Below, one piece after another: positions 21,541 to 32,568 of a stretch of DNA of 64,000 nucleotides. Both the position numbers and the translations under genes were made by a program. This stretch comes from Varroa destructor. Taxonomy: Eukaryota; Arthropoda; Arachnida; Mesostigmata; Varroidae. The notes under the pieces were generated by a model. It did no database searches and was not told where the DNA came from. It saw only the letters and a list, made by a program, of their open reading frames with translations. Numbering within the stretch: position 1 is the stretch's first letter; each line of letters opens with the position of its first letter. The stretch spans positions 24,365,448 to 24,429,447 of the forward strand of contig NW_019211458.1 in assembly GCF_002443255.2 (NCBI RefSeq), in the 5' to 3' direction.

Positions 21541-21893
21541 CTGTTGTTGGATTAACGCAAGAATGTAACGAATCGAAGTAGGCCAGTTAGATTGTTTACA
21601 GATATATTAACTTCAGGGAATATAAATATGCTTCGATTCGACCATAGATTATTTCATTAATTGGTGAATCATGTGTGCATGTTCTTAGGGGGAACTACCA
21701 ACACCTGTTTGTCTTGTGATCCAAACACTCCGTCAGACATTAATGTATAATTTCCTTTATTCATACGCTTACGCATATATTGTACGCGTGGGACGCTGTG
21801 CCGCAACCTGGTCAATTTTATAGTATTACATCTATGTCAGTAAGTGGGGCATATTGACAACAAAGATTTGCCGATATGTTCTACATAACTTAC
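21541..21893 (-). other. unc-89: short intron, nothing recognised
   Basis: A 353-base intron between Ig16 and Ig17. No feature seen. Confidence 0.55.
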
Positions 21894-22037
21894 CCTCTAC
21901 TGGGGCAGAGCTTTCGGCTATACCACCATCCGGATTTTTGACGCGCAAAGTATATTTACCGGCGTCTTCCGGCTTGCATTTCGGGATTTCCAACGCTACG
22001 GTGCCATCAGGATTTTTAATGAATCTCACACCGTCAG
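21894..22037 (-). CDS. unc-89: UNC-89 Ig16, second exon
   Basis: DGVRFIKNPDGTVALEIPKC, then KPEDAGKYTLRVKNPDGGIA. Two bases in (TTTCTTGTAG), one out (GAGG/GTAAGT). The second cysteine position is Val. Confidence 0.88.
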
Positions 22038-22242
22038 CTACAAGAAACGTGTTGTTTATTAAAGGGTAAAAGAACGATAACATGATTCTCTGCTCTTCAT
22101 AGAAGTACTATTTATCGTATTCTTTTGCTTTTTTTTCTTTGGATAATAGAGTTCAACGCAATTCTTTAATGATAATGCATAAACGAACTTAATGTCTATG
22201 GAACCCTTTAGAGGGGTTCCACATAATGTTGCGTTGGGTTAC

Positions 22243-22398
22243 CTTCGGTAAGAGGATTGCCATTCTTTAGCCACTCTACATCTGGCATTGATCCGTCGTC
22301 GTTGGGGTTCAGTTTAGCATCTAGTCTGCCCACCCCACCTTCAACGAACTTGCTTGGCTTCAGGCCCTGAGCAAACGTCGGTGGTTTAATAACCTTAG
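22243..22398 (-). CDS. unc-89: UNC-89 Ig16, first exon
   Basis: KVIKPPTFAQGLKPSKFVEG, then MPDVEWLKNGNPLTE. The core Trp lies inside the exon and the break comes after the C' strand. Two bases in (TTATTACAG), one out (GAAG/GTAACC). Confidence 0.87.
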
Positions 22399-23011
22399 CT
22401 GTAATAAAGAGGGCTTGCTTAGAGCATTTCTTCTAATAGCCAGACTAACACAAGTTAATACTGCCTATTAGTGTGTTTTCGCATGCAGCTGGTTTTTATT
22501 GGTTGTTTTTTTACATCGGCCTAATAAACATCGGTGGAGAAACGCCTTCTAGAGCCAATAGTCTATTAACTAGCTAAATTTTCCTAAAGAAAACAAAACA
22601 GTTATTCCTAGCATACAGCTGTGTCTATGCTTGTCACTTGTACTTACAATTTCAGCAGTTAGTTTTCGCGAACTTTTTTAACGGATGAAGATCTTATATA
22701 TAAAATATATTTTAATACGAAGTTAGTCGGTGTTTGGCGGCATAATCTATGGCTGAGTAGTTTCGGTAACCGTTTTTGTGCACTCCAAATATAGTTTGTA
22801 TGGAAATCGTAGTAACGACGTGGTAGTGAAAAAGGCTAAGCAACTCCTGAAACGCATGTGTAAATCTTTTATGCGTTTTAGGTCAATGTAAAGCGGTTTG
22901 TCAACAATCGTTTTCGAGCCGGAAGCCATTTTGCGGAAACATTAGTTGAGTCAAACGAACACGTTTGGCTTATCACTGATGCGTAACTTCGAGTGGAGCA
23001 GAAGAACCTAC

Positions 23012-23284
23012 CTGGTCACCTCTAAGGTTAGTGAGTATCGTGGTGTGTTTGGCTGAGTCGGGTGGGGCAACGTTAGAAAACTTCAATCCAATGCTACCAT
23101 CAGGTAGGCCAAAGGGGACTATATGATCGTCCGTTTTCAGTGACTGGTCATTCTTTAGTCACGACACTTCGGGAAGTGCAGCCATTTATGTAAAGGGTCA
23201 GTTTACCCTCCAACTTTCCGTTGTCACTTTCGTTGAAATTGATAGCAGTGAGGGGTTGGTCAAACTTGGGGGAGCCAAAAGCCG
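23012..23284 (-). pseudogene. recently decayed Ig exon with splice sites still intact
   Basis: Flanked by a good acceptor (ATTTACAG) and donor (CAG/GTAGGT). It reads SPKFDQPLTAINFNESDN, GKLEGKLTLYING, then shifts frame by one base and continues ALPEVS-stop-LKNDQSLKTDD and LPDGSIGLKFSNVAPPDSAK. The stop (TGA, 23159-23161) replaces the core Trp TGG. It is colinear with Ig16 but has two independent lesions, so inclusion would truncate the protein. Confidence 0.75.
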
Positions 23285-23349
23285 CTGTAAATATAGTATT
23301 ATTGGCATCCAATACGACACTACATTTGGTTAATATTCTGCAACAGGTT

Positions 23350-23644
23350 CGTATACGGTCATTTGACGGTTAAAATTGCCGACGGTTTGGCTACTCTGCA
23401 TGGTATGTCGCCTCCACAGTGTATGTTTCATCGTCAAATGCGGGGGCTGGCTGAAAGATGACGTCAGCACCACTGTTGGGCCTTTGTACAACTTGGTAAC
23501 GATCCCTCCTATTGAGTTCCTGATCACCATGGAATCCTTTGACTACAAGGATGAAGCTTGTGGCATTGAGCAGCATCTTGGTTAATATACAAGCGGCTTT
23601 TCCTGCCTCAACAACATCGTCGTCAAGCTCAAGTTCAGACCGCT
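23350..23644 (-). pseudogene. decayed Ig exon remnant
   Basis: SELELDDDVVEAGKAAC, then LNATSFILVVKGFHGDQEL and YQVVQRPNSGADVIFQ, FDDETYTVEATYHAE, stop. The Ig pattern is clear from entry to F strand, but the core Trp is gone and the G strand appears only in another frame (SSQTVGNFNRQ). Acceptor-like TCTGTAAG precedes it. Confidence 0.6.
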
Positions 23645-24087
23645 CTTACAGAAAGGCACTAAAGAATAGCGACCTGTCGTTGATACGCGCCTCTTTATAA
23701 AAGTTAAGCATAATCTCTATTCAGTAAGTTGTTCACGAACTTGCTAACTATCCTTGCCTGCCTGGCGTTTATTAGCTGTATCAACCTGGGCTCGCGTCTC
23801 GTTGACGGACTCACACGAATAAGATATGTAAAAAGGTAGCCTAAACACAATAATAGAGCAAAGCATGCAAATAAGGTTACTCTTCGTAACGAAGCCCTCC
23901 TGAACGCACTGAATTGAAAGGTTGCCTCTCAGAAAACGAAAAGCAACTTTGAATAGTAAAGCACAAACACGAAATGCAGCCAACCGAACAAAGCAAACGA
24001 CTTAAGGCAACCGAAAGCGTGTCGAAAGCAGAAGTCGTGCGGCACGCTGCGGTAATGTACAGCCCACACGATAATTACTGCACGTAC

Positions 24088-24387
24088 TAAATACTTTAAC
24101 CGGCGCACTCGCTTCAGCAACCCCATGCTCGTTCCTGGCTTTTACAGTGTAGACGCCTTCGTCGTTGGCTTCACTGAACGCAACCTTCAATAGGATGGAT
24201 CCATCGGGATGTGCTTCAATTTCTACCCGGTTTGACGTAATTGGTTCGTCATTTTTGAACCACTTTATTTCTGGCAGAGATCCATCGTCGTTAATAGATA
24301 CTTTGGTTTTTAAGACGATAGACTCGCCTGGCTGAACTTCTAGTGGCGAAAGCTGTTCCAGTGAAACACCCGTCCGTAGTGGTTTTG
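24088..24387 (-). CDS. unc-89: UNC-89 Ig15
   Basis: An intact single-exon Ig in the midst of decayed ones: KPLRTGVSLEQLSPLEVQPG, core PEIKWFKNDEPITSN, corner ANDEGVYTVKARNEHGVAEA. Two bases in after GTTATAG, one out (TTTA/GTACGT). Phases join Ig14 upstream and Ig16 downstream. Confidence 0.88.
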
Positions 24388-24714
24388 CTATAACTGATTG
24401 ATGGAACAAGATAGAAACACCTGTCAAAAAAAACTCGATCGTCTTTTGCGCAGAAGCATGTATTTACAAGCAAAATGAATGTATTACAAAACAAATAAAT
24501 GATTACCTTGCCTAAAAGAGGTTTACAGAAAAAAAAAAGAAAAAAAAAACGCTAGGATAAAATTTCATTGGTTATTCTGTAAATTACGCAAACTTCACCT
24601 TCCACAACACGAATTTTGTAGGTTTCCAAAAACTAGGGATGCGATAAGGCTAATAGTGACTTCTTATGCTGGTTACAGAAATAAAGGTACGCCATAAATA
24701 TCCTATAGCATCCG

Positions 24715-24900
24715 AAAAGTCTGACCCATGTTCGACGGTCAGGCTGGCACATTCTTTGATCACGCCAATGGCGTAGGATCGGCCATTTGGGGGGATTGGG
24801 TGACGTCATTTGAAGACACCTTCACAGCTTTGTCTTACTCCGACTCGGTTGTGTCTTCGGAGGGCATCCTCCTCTTTGCGAGAGCAGGTAATGTCCGAAG
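24715..24900 (-). pseudogene. decayed second half of an Ig exon
   Basis: One frame reads NRVGVRQSCEGVFK, a stop, then NGRSYAIGVIKECASLTVEH. That corresponds to Ig strands E to G (compare NDEGVYTVKARNEHG in the next intact exon). A TGA sits at the F strand. Partial, but the tail ASLTV is characteristic. Confidence 0.5.
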
Positions 24901-25439
24901 TGAACGTGTTTAACATTTTGTTTTTGGGTATTGGTCCGGACAGAGCTAATTAGCTTCGCCCTCAGATACTTCGGCATCGTTGAAGTCCATAGCGAAACCA
25001 TGTTACTTCATCAAGACCTAGAGGATAAAAGTTTCGTGTAACAACTGCCGTAATGTCACGTTCTTTTAGTAATCGAGTGATCACATTCATTTCACTTATG
25101 GAAACCGCGGGACAAGCTACACTAGATCATATATTCGGCTTCCTCTCACTTTGCCACCATAATGCCAATAGGTGGGCGCAGCCTACATTATGATACGTAT
25201 ATTGAACTGATGAAAAAAAGGGGCGCACTCAAGACCGAACCATACATAGACTCGATTCGTGGTCGATCCTACCTTCTTATTTAAAAAATCCAGTAGCTTC
25301 CAGAACGTCGTAACTGTGCAACGAAAGAGACATACTCGACATCTAGGGCACAAACAGGATTACCAGAGGCGATACGCCTACTACGATCAGACACAAAATG
25401 CAAACAAGACAGTAAGTCATCGTACTGGCCAATGAACAC

Positions 25440-25680
25440 ATTCACGTTTATTGGGACACTGGTTTCGGCTTTCCCGCCATCTCGTTGCGCTCGAACGCTA
25501 AACTATCCTGAGTGATTCGAACGACTTTTGGCTACTTTTTACGTAAAGGTTTTATTTGAAAAAAGCTTTGGCTTTCAGGTCATTATTTGAAGCTAAGATG
25601 GGGACGGAGTCTTTCAGCCAGTGGATTTTGACTAGAGAATCGTCATCCGTACGGATCTTTGGTTCGATAGGCTTCGCCAA
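25440..25680 (-). pseudogene. decayed Ig exon remnant
   Basis: EPKIRTDDDSLVKIHWLKDS and VPILASNNDLKAKAFFK then a stop. Further down, in another frame, GGKAETSVPINVN matches an Ig G strand. A CCCAG acceptor-like site and a GTGTTC follow the usual spacing. The W-L-K-D core is intact while the rest is broken. Confidence 0.6.
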
Positions 25681-26059
25681 CTGGGATATTGACAGGCGAA
25701 CGTTTTCTGATGATTTGGAAGATTATTCTAAGGCTCTGCGAAGTTACATCTACATCCATGGTATAATAACCGTAAAAAATCGAAAAACAGGAATTCATAA
25801 ACGGTTCCATGGCCAACTAGAGAGGCTTTCGATACACAAAAGATGAAAATCTCGTGAAAAATATAAGTAAAGGCCTTCTATTAAAATAATACAAAAGGCA
25901 CAGCAATCATTCTGATTTTCACGTGCACGGAACAAGAAAAGCTCTGCTTTCTCCTTTTCCGAAAAAGCTGCTTAATCGAATAGATGCTATCTTCAATGAG
26001 ATTATAATATTGGACTTCTCTACACGAGCAGTATGTCCAGCCACAACGAGAGAATTTTT

Positions 26060-26240
26060 TCGAGATCATAGAACCATCTGGGTGCCATCGGAATTTGGAG
26101 CGATTTGCCCCTCGAACTTCATCGGATCGCCATTTTTTACCCTCGTTGATTTCTTCAAAAATTCTTGCAAAGTTCTGCTCGCCCCTGTTGAGTACGATGA
26201 CAGTCTAAATTCTTTAAAGTTAAGGCATAAATGAAGTGCA
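26060..26240 (-). pseudogene. decayed Ig exon remnant resembling Ig15
   Basis: Two overlapping frames share the Ig pattern: FEEINEGKKWRSDEV with WHPDGSMISKKFS, and RVKNGDPMKFEGQIAPNSDG ending in a stop. The HPDGS-I element matches the HPDGSILL of the intact exon at 24088-24387. Frameshifted and interrupted. Confidence 0.5.
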
Positions 26241-26639
26241 CTCATAACCAGCCGATCAAGACGACTGAGCGAAAAAATAACGATTTTTAACTTCATGATG
26301 CCTGCAGTTCATCGATTTTATAGAACAAAAAAAAAATAACGAATTTACTTAATTATTAATTAAAAACGTAGCCAAATAAATGCCTATGAGTGACACTCAC
26401 ACGGAAATGTATGGATGGCCATTTCGAGCAGTATTATGCTGGCAGCGGAATTAAAAGGTCCCGTTCTATAAACTTCTTTATAAATAGAGCGCGTTTAAAT
26501 AAAATACTATCGTATAAATATTATTATGTGAAGCCGGCTTCAACGCAAAATTATAACATATAAAAACGTGTTAAATGCAAGCGACAACGTACGGCTTAAG
26601 GGGATTGGCGCGCTGCTTTCCACCTCGTAAGGATTGCGC

Positions 26640-26880
26640 GCCCTAACAGAGCATTTCGCAGCTTCTGCAAACTACAGCTTTGTCACCCCCAAAAAACAGG
26701 GTGCCATCTAGTCTCGCTTGAACCCTACTAGGCTGTCGATCCTTTAGCCATGCCACTGCTGGCAAAGATCCGCTAGCCAACATAGCGACTTGACCTTTTG
26801 GCTAGCTTAACCTTCAACCTAATTTGTCGGAAGAAGACCTTGGGCGAACAGTGGAGGACTTCCGAGTTCAATTAGCTAGC
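26640..26880 (-). pseudogene. decayed Ig exon remnant resembling Ig16
   Basis: Ig entry SPPLFAQGLLPTN is nearly the PPTFAQGLKPS of the intact exon at 22243-22398. It is followed by a stop, and then in a shifted frame by GSLPAVAWLKDRQPSRVQ with a core Trp and DGTLFFG. Stops and at least one frameshift exclude function as a whole. Confidence 0.6.
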
Positions 26881-27179
26881 TTCTTATAATCGTCTGAATT
26901 AGATTCGCATTACATATTGCCTGCCACACATTGCTCGTACTTCCACTTCTTTCAACGACAATTATAACTTTACTAGGTCAGTTGCAATAGTGTCAACGCA
27001 AATGCTTCAAGCTAAGCGAAACAGTCGAGTAAACTCGTTGACGTAGCGTTGAGTTGCTGAGAGCAATACATAGCCGTCGTTTTCTCGAATCAAGCATGTT
27101 GGTAGTATTATTTTGCGCAGACATTTACCAAATTAGATTTTTTTTTTCATTAATTAAAAAAGCATTAGGGTTTGGTTAT

Positions 27180-27380
27180 AAAACCTACAGACGACGTTGA
27201 CTGCGGCAGTACTCGAAACAGGAGGTTCTCTGATAAAAATAGGGAACTGTACGAAAACTGCGTAAATGCCACTATCTGCAAGGCTCACGTGGTCCATCAC
27301 TTGGACTGAAGGACTTCTTGTAACGATTTCTGATCGGCAAGCCATCTTTAGTCCACGTGGCGAAACTAGGCTAGAAGATG
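27180..27380 (-). pseudogene. decayed Ig exon remnant
   Basis: Core segment FATWTKDGLPI in one frame, then after a frameshift VMDHVSLADSGIYAVFVQ and VSSTAAVNV in another. Both halves match Ig strands C to G of this gene. Intact neighbouring exons skip it in phase. It is read as a relict Ig exon. Confidence 0.6.
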
Positions 27381-27728
27381 CAACTTAGACTTCAAGTCGT
27401 GCCGGTTTTCGCGATGGAAGCGAAACTGTTTGAAGCGGTTTCTCGAACACGAGTGTGCCACCGGGGCATAAAAACTTAGCAGCAGCAGCTTATTATCAAC
27501 TGGGCTCTTGTTGAAGCGCTGGAACCGTCCTCTTATTAAATAGCTTCTGCTTGTTAACCATGCAAATGTATAGCACACCTGATCCATTCGTGAATCCTAT
27601 TAATAGAAGCTACTTGAAGAACCGAAAAAAAAAAACAACTCGTCCGAAAATGAGCTCTTACAACAAAAAATAGAAACACAACATCCAGATTAACCAAGAC
27701 ATAATCACATGATATGAAAGTAACATAC

Positions 27729-27998
27729 GTCTCATATCGAGTTCACAACGAGAACTGGATTTGCCATAGCGATTCTCAGCTCGCACACTATAGCTTCCGA
27801 TGTCAACTAACTGGGCGCATTCGATCTGAAGTGAGCTAGTTCTATCGGGATCGGAATGTCTAATGGAAAATATAGCCCATTTCTCAGTCAGGTCACATGT
27901 GGCTGGGTGACCAGAAAATTTCACCTCGAGGAATAGTGGTTCACCCTGCTGTATAATCAACTTCTCTAGTAGAGGACGTTCAAGGCGAGGCCGAGATG
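27729..27998 (-). CDS. unc-89: UNC-89 Ig14 (divergent core)
   Basis: An open single-exon Ig: LLEKLIIQQGEPLFLEVKFS, GHPATCDLTEKWAIFSIRH, then LVDIGSYSVRAENRYGKSSS. Only the spacing around the core Trp is unusual (ATCDLTEKW instead of x-V-x-W-x-K-D-G), and the C-to-D region is shortened. It borders the decayed Ig region, so it may be under weaker constraint. Phases two in, one out (AGAC/GTATGT). Confidence 0.8.
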
Positions 27999-28180
27999 CT
28001 ATTGGTGTTCAACGTAGACCAAACAGAAGATTGTTAAATGACTCTGCCAGCCGTTTACTTTCCGTGACACACACACTCACAAACATTTTTTTTTGAATAA
28101 AAACAAAGAAAACACGTTCACTTTATTTGAAACCAGTAGATCGAGAAGGTATCTCAATAGGTAGATCTATAATGACCTAC

Positions 28181-28353
28181 CCTTCTCGAGAAGAACAGCG
28201 CTGGCGTTAGCTTCGCCGGCTGAATTTTCTGCATGGATCGTGTACATAGCAAAATCAAGGATCGTTACTTCTTTAATTGTTAGGGAGTGCGCTTTGTCGA
28301 AAGACGCTATCGTTACATTATCCGTCTCTTCGACAGTCGAATCGTTGCGAAAC
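28181..28353 (-). CDS. unc-89: UNC-89 second half of Ig13
   Basis: FRNDSTVEETDNVTIASFDK, then TILDFAMYTIHAENSAGEAN. 173 bases. Acceptor GTTATACAG/G, donor AAGG/GTAGGT. Confidence 0.88.
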
Positions 28354-28580
28354 CTGTATAACGGCCAAAAAAACAAACCGTTATGGTAATTCTCCCCTAA
28401 ATTGGCTAGTGAATTTTGTCTAAATAAAATTAAAGATAATGTAATGAGCTGTTTGATGTTGTTAGACCAACCATTTCCTTCTTTTTAGATGTACATTTAT
28501 AGCAATTGCGATTGAATTATAGAGGCGTCGCAAAGGCCTAATAATAGCAATGACTGACTTCACTATTGGGATATATGTAC

Positions 28581-28689
28581 CATTTAACGGAGGGTGTGGG
28601 CACCCCTTGCACGATGACGGAAAACCTAACGCGCTCGCCGATGCAGCACTTTTGATCTTCAATGTGTTCGATAGTTGGTGCCTGGGGCA
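28581..28689 (-). CDS. unc-89: UNC-89 first half of Ig13
   Basis: PQAPTIEHIEDQKCCIGERV, then VIVQGVPTPSVK with TG/GTACAT splitting the Trp codon. Acceptor ACTTTTCAG. Confidence 0.88.
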
Positions 28690-28970
28690 CTGAAAAGTAT
28701 GCAAGTAAGGCTTTGATTGGCTTTGTTATTTGCATTAATCCCACTAGTTTTTAAGCTTTTGTTAAACTAAATATAAACATTGCGTTGATTAGTATCACTG
28801 AGTATTATAGTTTGCTCAGTAACATCGGAAGATGTTTACTGTAGTGAATACGTACATTTTAATTTTTTTCTTTTTCTTTTTTTAGAAATTTAAATTTCTA
28901 TTACGGTTAAAACGGCTACATGTTCTGCATGAAAATTACCAGCAGACCTGTTGTAGATCGTGATACTTAC

Positions 28971-29282
28971 ACAGTATTGTTAACGAGGCACTTTCCTGCA
29001 CGCTTCCCTGAGGGTTTGTGGCGACGCAGGTGTACGAGGCCTCGTCGTCTCGAGAGCATTTGTTGATGAATAGAGTAAACATATCGCCATCTTGTTGGCA
29101 ACGCTCGTTGTCGATCTTCAGTGAACTGCCCAAATCTTTGACAGTTTTGACCCACCGCACCTCGGGTTCGGGCTGGCCTATCACACGGGCATAGATTCGG
29201 ACGTCTTCACCCTCCATCGTGACAACGTCCTGTGGTTTTCGAAGGAAGCTCGGAGCGGCTTTTTCGCTAGACTCGCTGGACG
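28971..29282 (-). CDS. unc-89: UNC-89 Ig12
   Basis: A whole Ig in one exon with a Ser-rich leader (SSESSEKAAPSFLRKPQDVV), core PEPEVRWVKTVKDLG, corner SRDDEASYTCVATNPQGSVQ. Two bases in, one out (CTGT/GTAAGT). Confidence 0.9.
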
Positions 29283-29720
29283 CTGAAAAATCTTTGTCGT
29301 TAGTTACAGCGAGATTTAATTTTCAAAAATGTGTATCCTATAAATTATAGAACGCACTATAAAAACGTTTTTGCGTCATAAACTTGAAACATATTTTATC
29401 AGTATAAGAAACTAAGATCTACAAACAACCTATGTTGGACGTTCATAGGTTGATAGATACTTGAACGCTCGAGGCTTACGAGCGAAAACTATTCTAGTCT
29501 AGTAAAGAACGGTAGTGGATGATTACCACAGGAACATAGATTTCCCGTTTTTGAAACCTTCAAGCTCCCTGTACGTGTTAAAAAATAAAAGTTAGGTGAA
29601 GCTGACTCCCTTCTACTAGATTCAATCAGTATTAGGACGATCTCAGTTCCCCTAGCTCGCGCCGTCAACTTACAATCACCATAAACATGAGAGAAATAAA
29701 AGAATGGCAAAAATACATAC

Positions 29721-29893
29721 CTATCAGAGTGAGATCGGCAGATTCGCTAACTTCGCCATGCTCATTTTTAGCCGAGCAGGTATAACTAGCTACATCGTCG
29801 TCTCCAAGGTCCTGAATATTTAGACTGTATATGCCATCGACCGCGGTCAGTAAAATTTTGTCGTCGGAGTTGACCTCGACGCCGCTTTTACTC
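29721..29893 (-). CDS. unc-89: UNC-89 second half of Ig11
   Basis: SKSGVEVNSDDKILLTAVDG, then DLGDDDVASYTCSAKNEHGE. 173 bases. Acceptor TTGTTTCTAG/G completes the Trp codon. Donor ATAG/GTATGT. Confidence 0.9.
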
Positions 29894-30367
29894 CTAGAAA
29901 CAAAAACGTGCATGCACCAACTGGTTAACGCTTTCATTCTAACGCATCGCGTGCATTGGCAACGCTCGTTTATTTGAAAATGTTTGATTCCCTATGATCT
30001 GTTTCACTGTTAAAGCTCTCTGAAGTAACTACTTCATTGTGAATTTAATGGTTGCTTCACACACTTTATTCTACATTCTTGGTATTATCCATAGAGTGCA
30101 ATATTTAATTGCTCCTTTATACTAGCCTCCTCAATTAGCTACCTAATTCACCGTCTGCTGTATAAGTTTATCGAATTGTCGTCTTTAAGATTAGCAGCTC
30201 GTCCCTTATGACAAATGAAAAAAATCTACTTCGTTCAACATCGCTCTATCCTATCCAGGTAGCTGATTTTTTATCAAGTAGAGCTTGTACAAGAGCGCTT
30301 TATGATTCATGCAGCCAAATATTGCGTGCACAAACACAAATGGACGACAAACATTGAATGAACGTAC

Positions 30368-30473
30368 CAGGTGACGGCCGGTTCGGGATAACCCGTAATT
30401 TTTGCTCGGAAGATGGCATTCTCCCGTTTTCGAAGAATCGCATTTTCAGGCTTTTGCAAGAACCGGGGCTTAT
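30368..30473 (-). CDS. unc-89: UNC-89 first half of Ig11
   Basis: KPRFLQKPENAILRKRENAI, then AKITGYPEPAVT and TG/GTACGT. The exon lies in a frame that longer chance frames overlap, but splice signals and phase single it out. Confidence 0.88.
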
Positions 30474-30561
30474 CTGAAACAAGAAAATAAGATTATTTAC
30501 TAGAAGCCTCCACCAGCCGCCGTCCTCCTCTTAAACGTTTTCCGACAAAAGTTACAGTTAC

Positions 30562-30734
30562 CTTGAATTGTGAGAGTCGCCTGTGAAGAAGATTGGCCAT
30601 AAGGATTCTTAGCGACACAGACGTAGTTTCCGATATGATCCTTAGTTACTCCGTCGATTATAAGAACTTTCACCTGACCATTTTCTCGCCCCTGAATCTC
30701 GGAGCTAATCTGTACAGCTTCCTCGTTATGTTTC
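30562..30734 (-). CDS. unc-89: UNC-89 second half of Ig10
   Basis: KHNEEAVQISSEIQGRENGQ, then VTKDHIGNYVCVAKNPYGQS. 173 bases, the standard second-half length. Acceptor ACAATATAG, donor CAAG/GTAACT. Confidence 0.87.
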
Positions 30735-31362
30735 CTATATTGTAGGTTGACCCGAAAAATTTAAATAGGACAAAGCAAAGTCACATACATAAGTTGCGTA
30801 AAAATATTGATTTGCTGAACATGTATATAGAAATTCATTTAGTAGTATAGTATAATGAGTAGGAAATATTGGGAGTAGTTCACACTTACACGAGACTCGA
30901 GAACCTCTCGACGAGATCACGTTAGAAGCCACTCAGCGATTTTGTCTAGGATTCGATCAGTAGAACAACTGACCCTTTACCGAATGCTCAACCCGATTTT
31001 ATGGCAAAAAAAAGCTTAATTTCGGCCCTGTTTTGTTGGCTAAAGGAATCCCCTAACCGTTAATAAAACAGCTAGTGAATAGAAAATAGTCATTGGCATT
31101 CAGTATTCGGCATTTGACTAAGCGCGAATACTGGATGATACTCGCTCTGCCTGATTGCCGTCAACGATTTTCTGTATGAGACCTATGCAGATAAAAACCC
31201 TAGTGAAAATCCCCGATTAACGTCTTTCTAGACAACTGACTCGTAGAGGTTACTCGTATTTGACATAGCCAAAAGGCTAGGTAAGAGCAACCTAACGATA
31301 AGGACAACCTGAATAAAAGGTAAGGCAAGGTACGACAGGAATAGCCGGGTAAATATACGAAC

Positions 31363-31468
31363 CAGAGAATCTCGGGGTCGGGACTGCCAGCGACGACAAC
31401 AGAGAACGACACACTTTCACCTTCAACAGCGAAGATGTCTTTCAGACTGTCGATGAACTTTGGAGGGG
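31363..31468 (-). CDS. unc-89: UNC-89 first half of Ig10
   Basis: PPKFIDSLKDIFAVEGESVS, then VVVAGSPDPEIL with TG/GTTCGT splitting the Trp codon. 106 bases, as in Ig5 and Ig11. Confidence 0.9.
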
Positions 31469-32271
31469 CTGAAAATAAATCGATAACATCAATACTACCG
31501 GTCGTACGTGCTACATGCATGGGCACGTAAGTAACTGATTTTTCTAATAGGATTCAATTGTTCATTTACAACATGGCGTAAATCTATCGTTAGAAACGTT
31601 CGACAGCCATTTCGAGCTTCTTAGCTTCATTGGTGCTCCTGCTAAGAGCTGGTGTTGCGCGGCCTTTCAGTGGATTTTGTCCCAAAGAATGCTTTGCTAG
31701 TATTCGTGGCAGACTGTATTGGTTAGGAGTTTCAGGCCCACATCAGCTGATTCAGAGGCTGCGAGTAAACTGAGTGCTTGATAGCGCTAAGTAACATCTA
31801 ATGGGTGGATAATACACATACTGCTCCACGCATCATGAGGCATCCTCTTGACACTTAGTAGATCTTGTTATGTGGCGATAATTTTAAGATAGAAATGCTC
31901 GTGCAATTAGGAATGTTCCAGGTTTTGCGATTCAGAACCAAAAAAAAAAATAGTCACGTCCTATCGCGTAATAAAAGACTTTCTTTCGAGTCACTTATCG
32001 CCTCTATTAAAGAAACAAAAGAAACTTTTTCTTCTTTCTATTCCCTAGAATGAAAATATCTCGTTTATTAATTGTTTCGATAGAGATTCGTATCTACGTT
32101 TCTATCGTTAGTCGCTGACCTATCGCAGGATATGCGGTAGGAAACAATTTTTTAATAATAACGTATTATCCACACAGGCATTCCATGCCGGATTACGTTA
32201 AGCAGAACAATCGTAACAGAATGAGTCGCCTATATAGAAGTCAACTGTATAGAAGTTATTGCAGCACTTAC
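31469..32271 (-). other. unc-89: intron, nothing recognised
   Basis: A 0.8-kb intron between Ig9 and Ig10. No feature beyond short A runs. Confidence 0.5.
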
Positions 32272-32568
32272 CATATACCGTGAGTTTTGCCTCAGAATGA
32301 GCGCTGCCTGCCGGGTTGCTGGCTTCAATGGAGTAGATGCCCACATCCTCCTCGGTGGCCTCTTTAATGACCAATTTATGCACTCCTCCGTCAGAAGAGA
32401 CTTCGTAGCGTGCGTGGTCCGCCACCACCATCTCGCCGCGCTTCCACCGAACGTTGGCTTCTGGTAAACTTTTGCATTCGGCGATAAATTCAGCACGTTC
32501 GGATTCGTTCACCGAAACGTTCTCCAGTTCTCGAACAAATATAGGCGGAACTTCGTCGCACATTGTGA
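32272..32568 (-). CDS. unc-89: UNC-89 Ig9
   Basis: A single-exon Ig: VPPIFVRELENVSVNESERA, core ANVRWKRGEMVVAD, corner EEDVGIYSIEASNPAGSAHS. Two bases in after CATTGCAG, one out (TATG/GTAAGT). Confidence 0.9.

Larger units (their letters stand above)
24388..27728 (-). other. unc-89: 3.3-kb intron carrying Ig relics
   Basis: The intron between intact Ig14 and Ig15 holds five of the Ig-like remnants listed separately, spread along its length. Between them it is AT-rich with no other feature. Confidence 0.6.
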
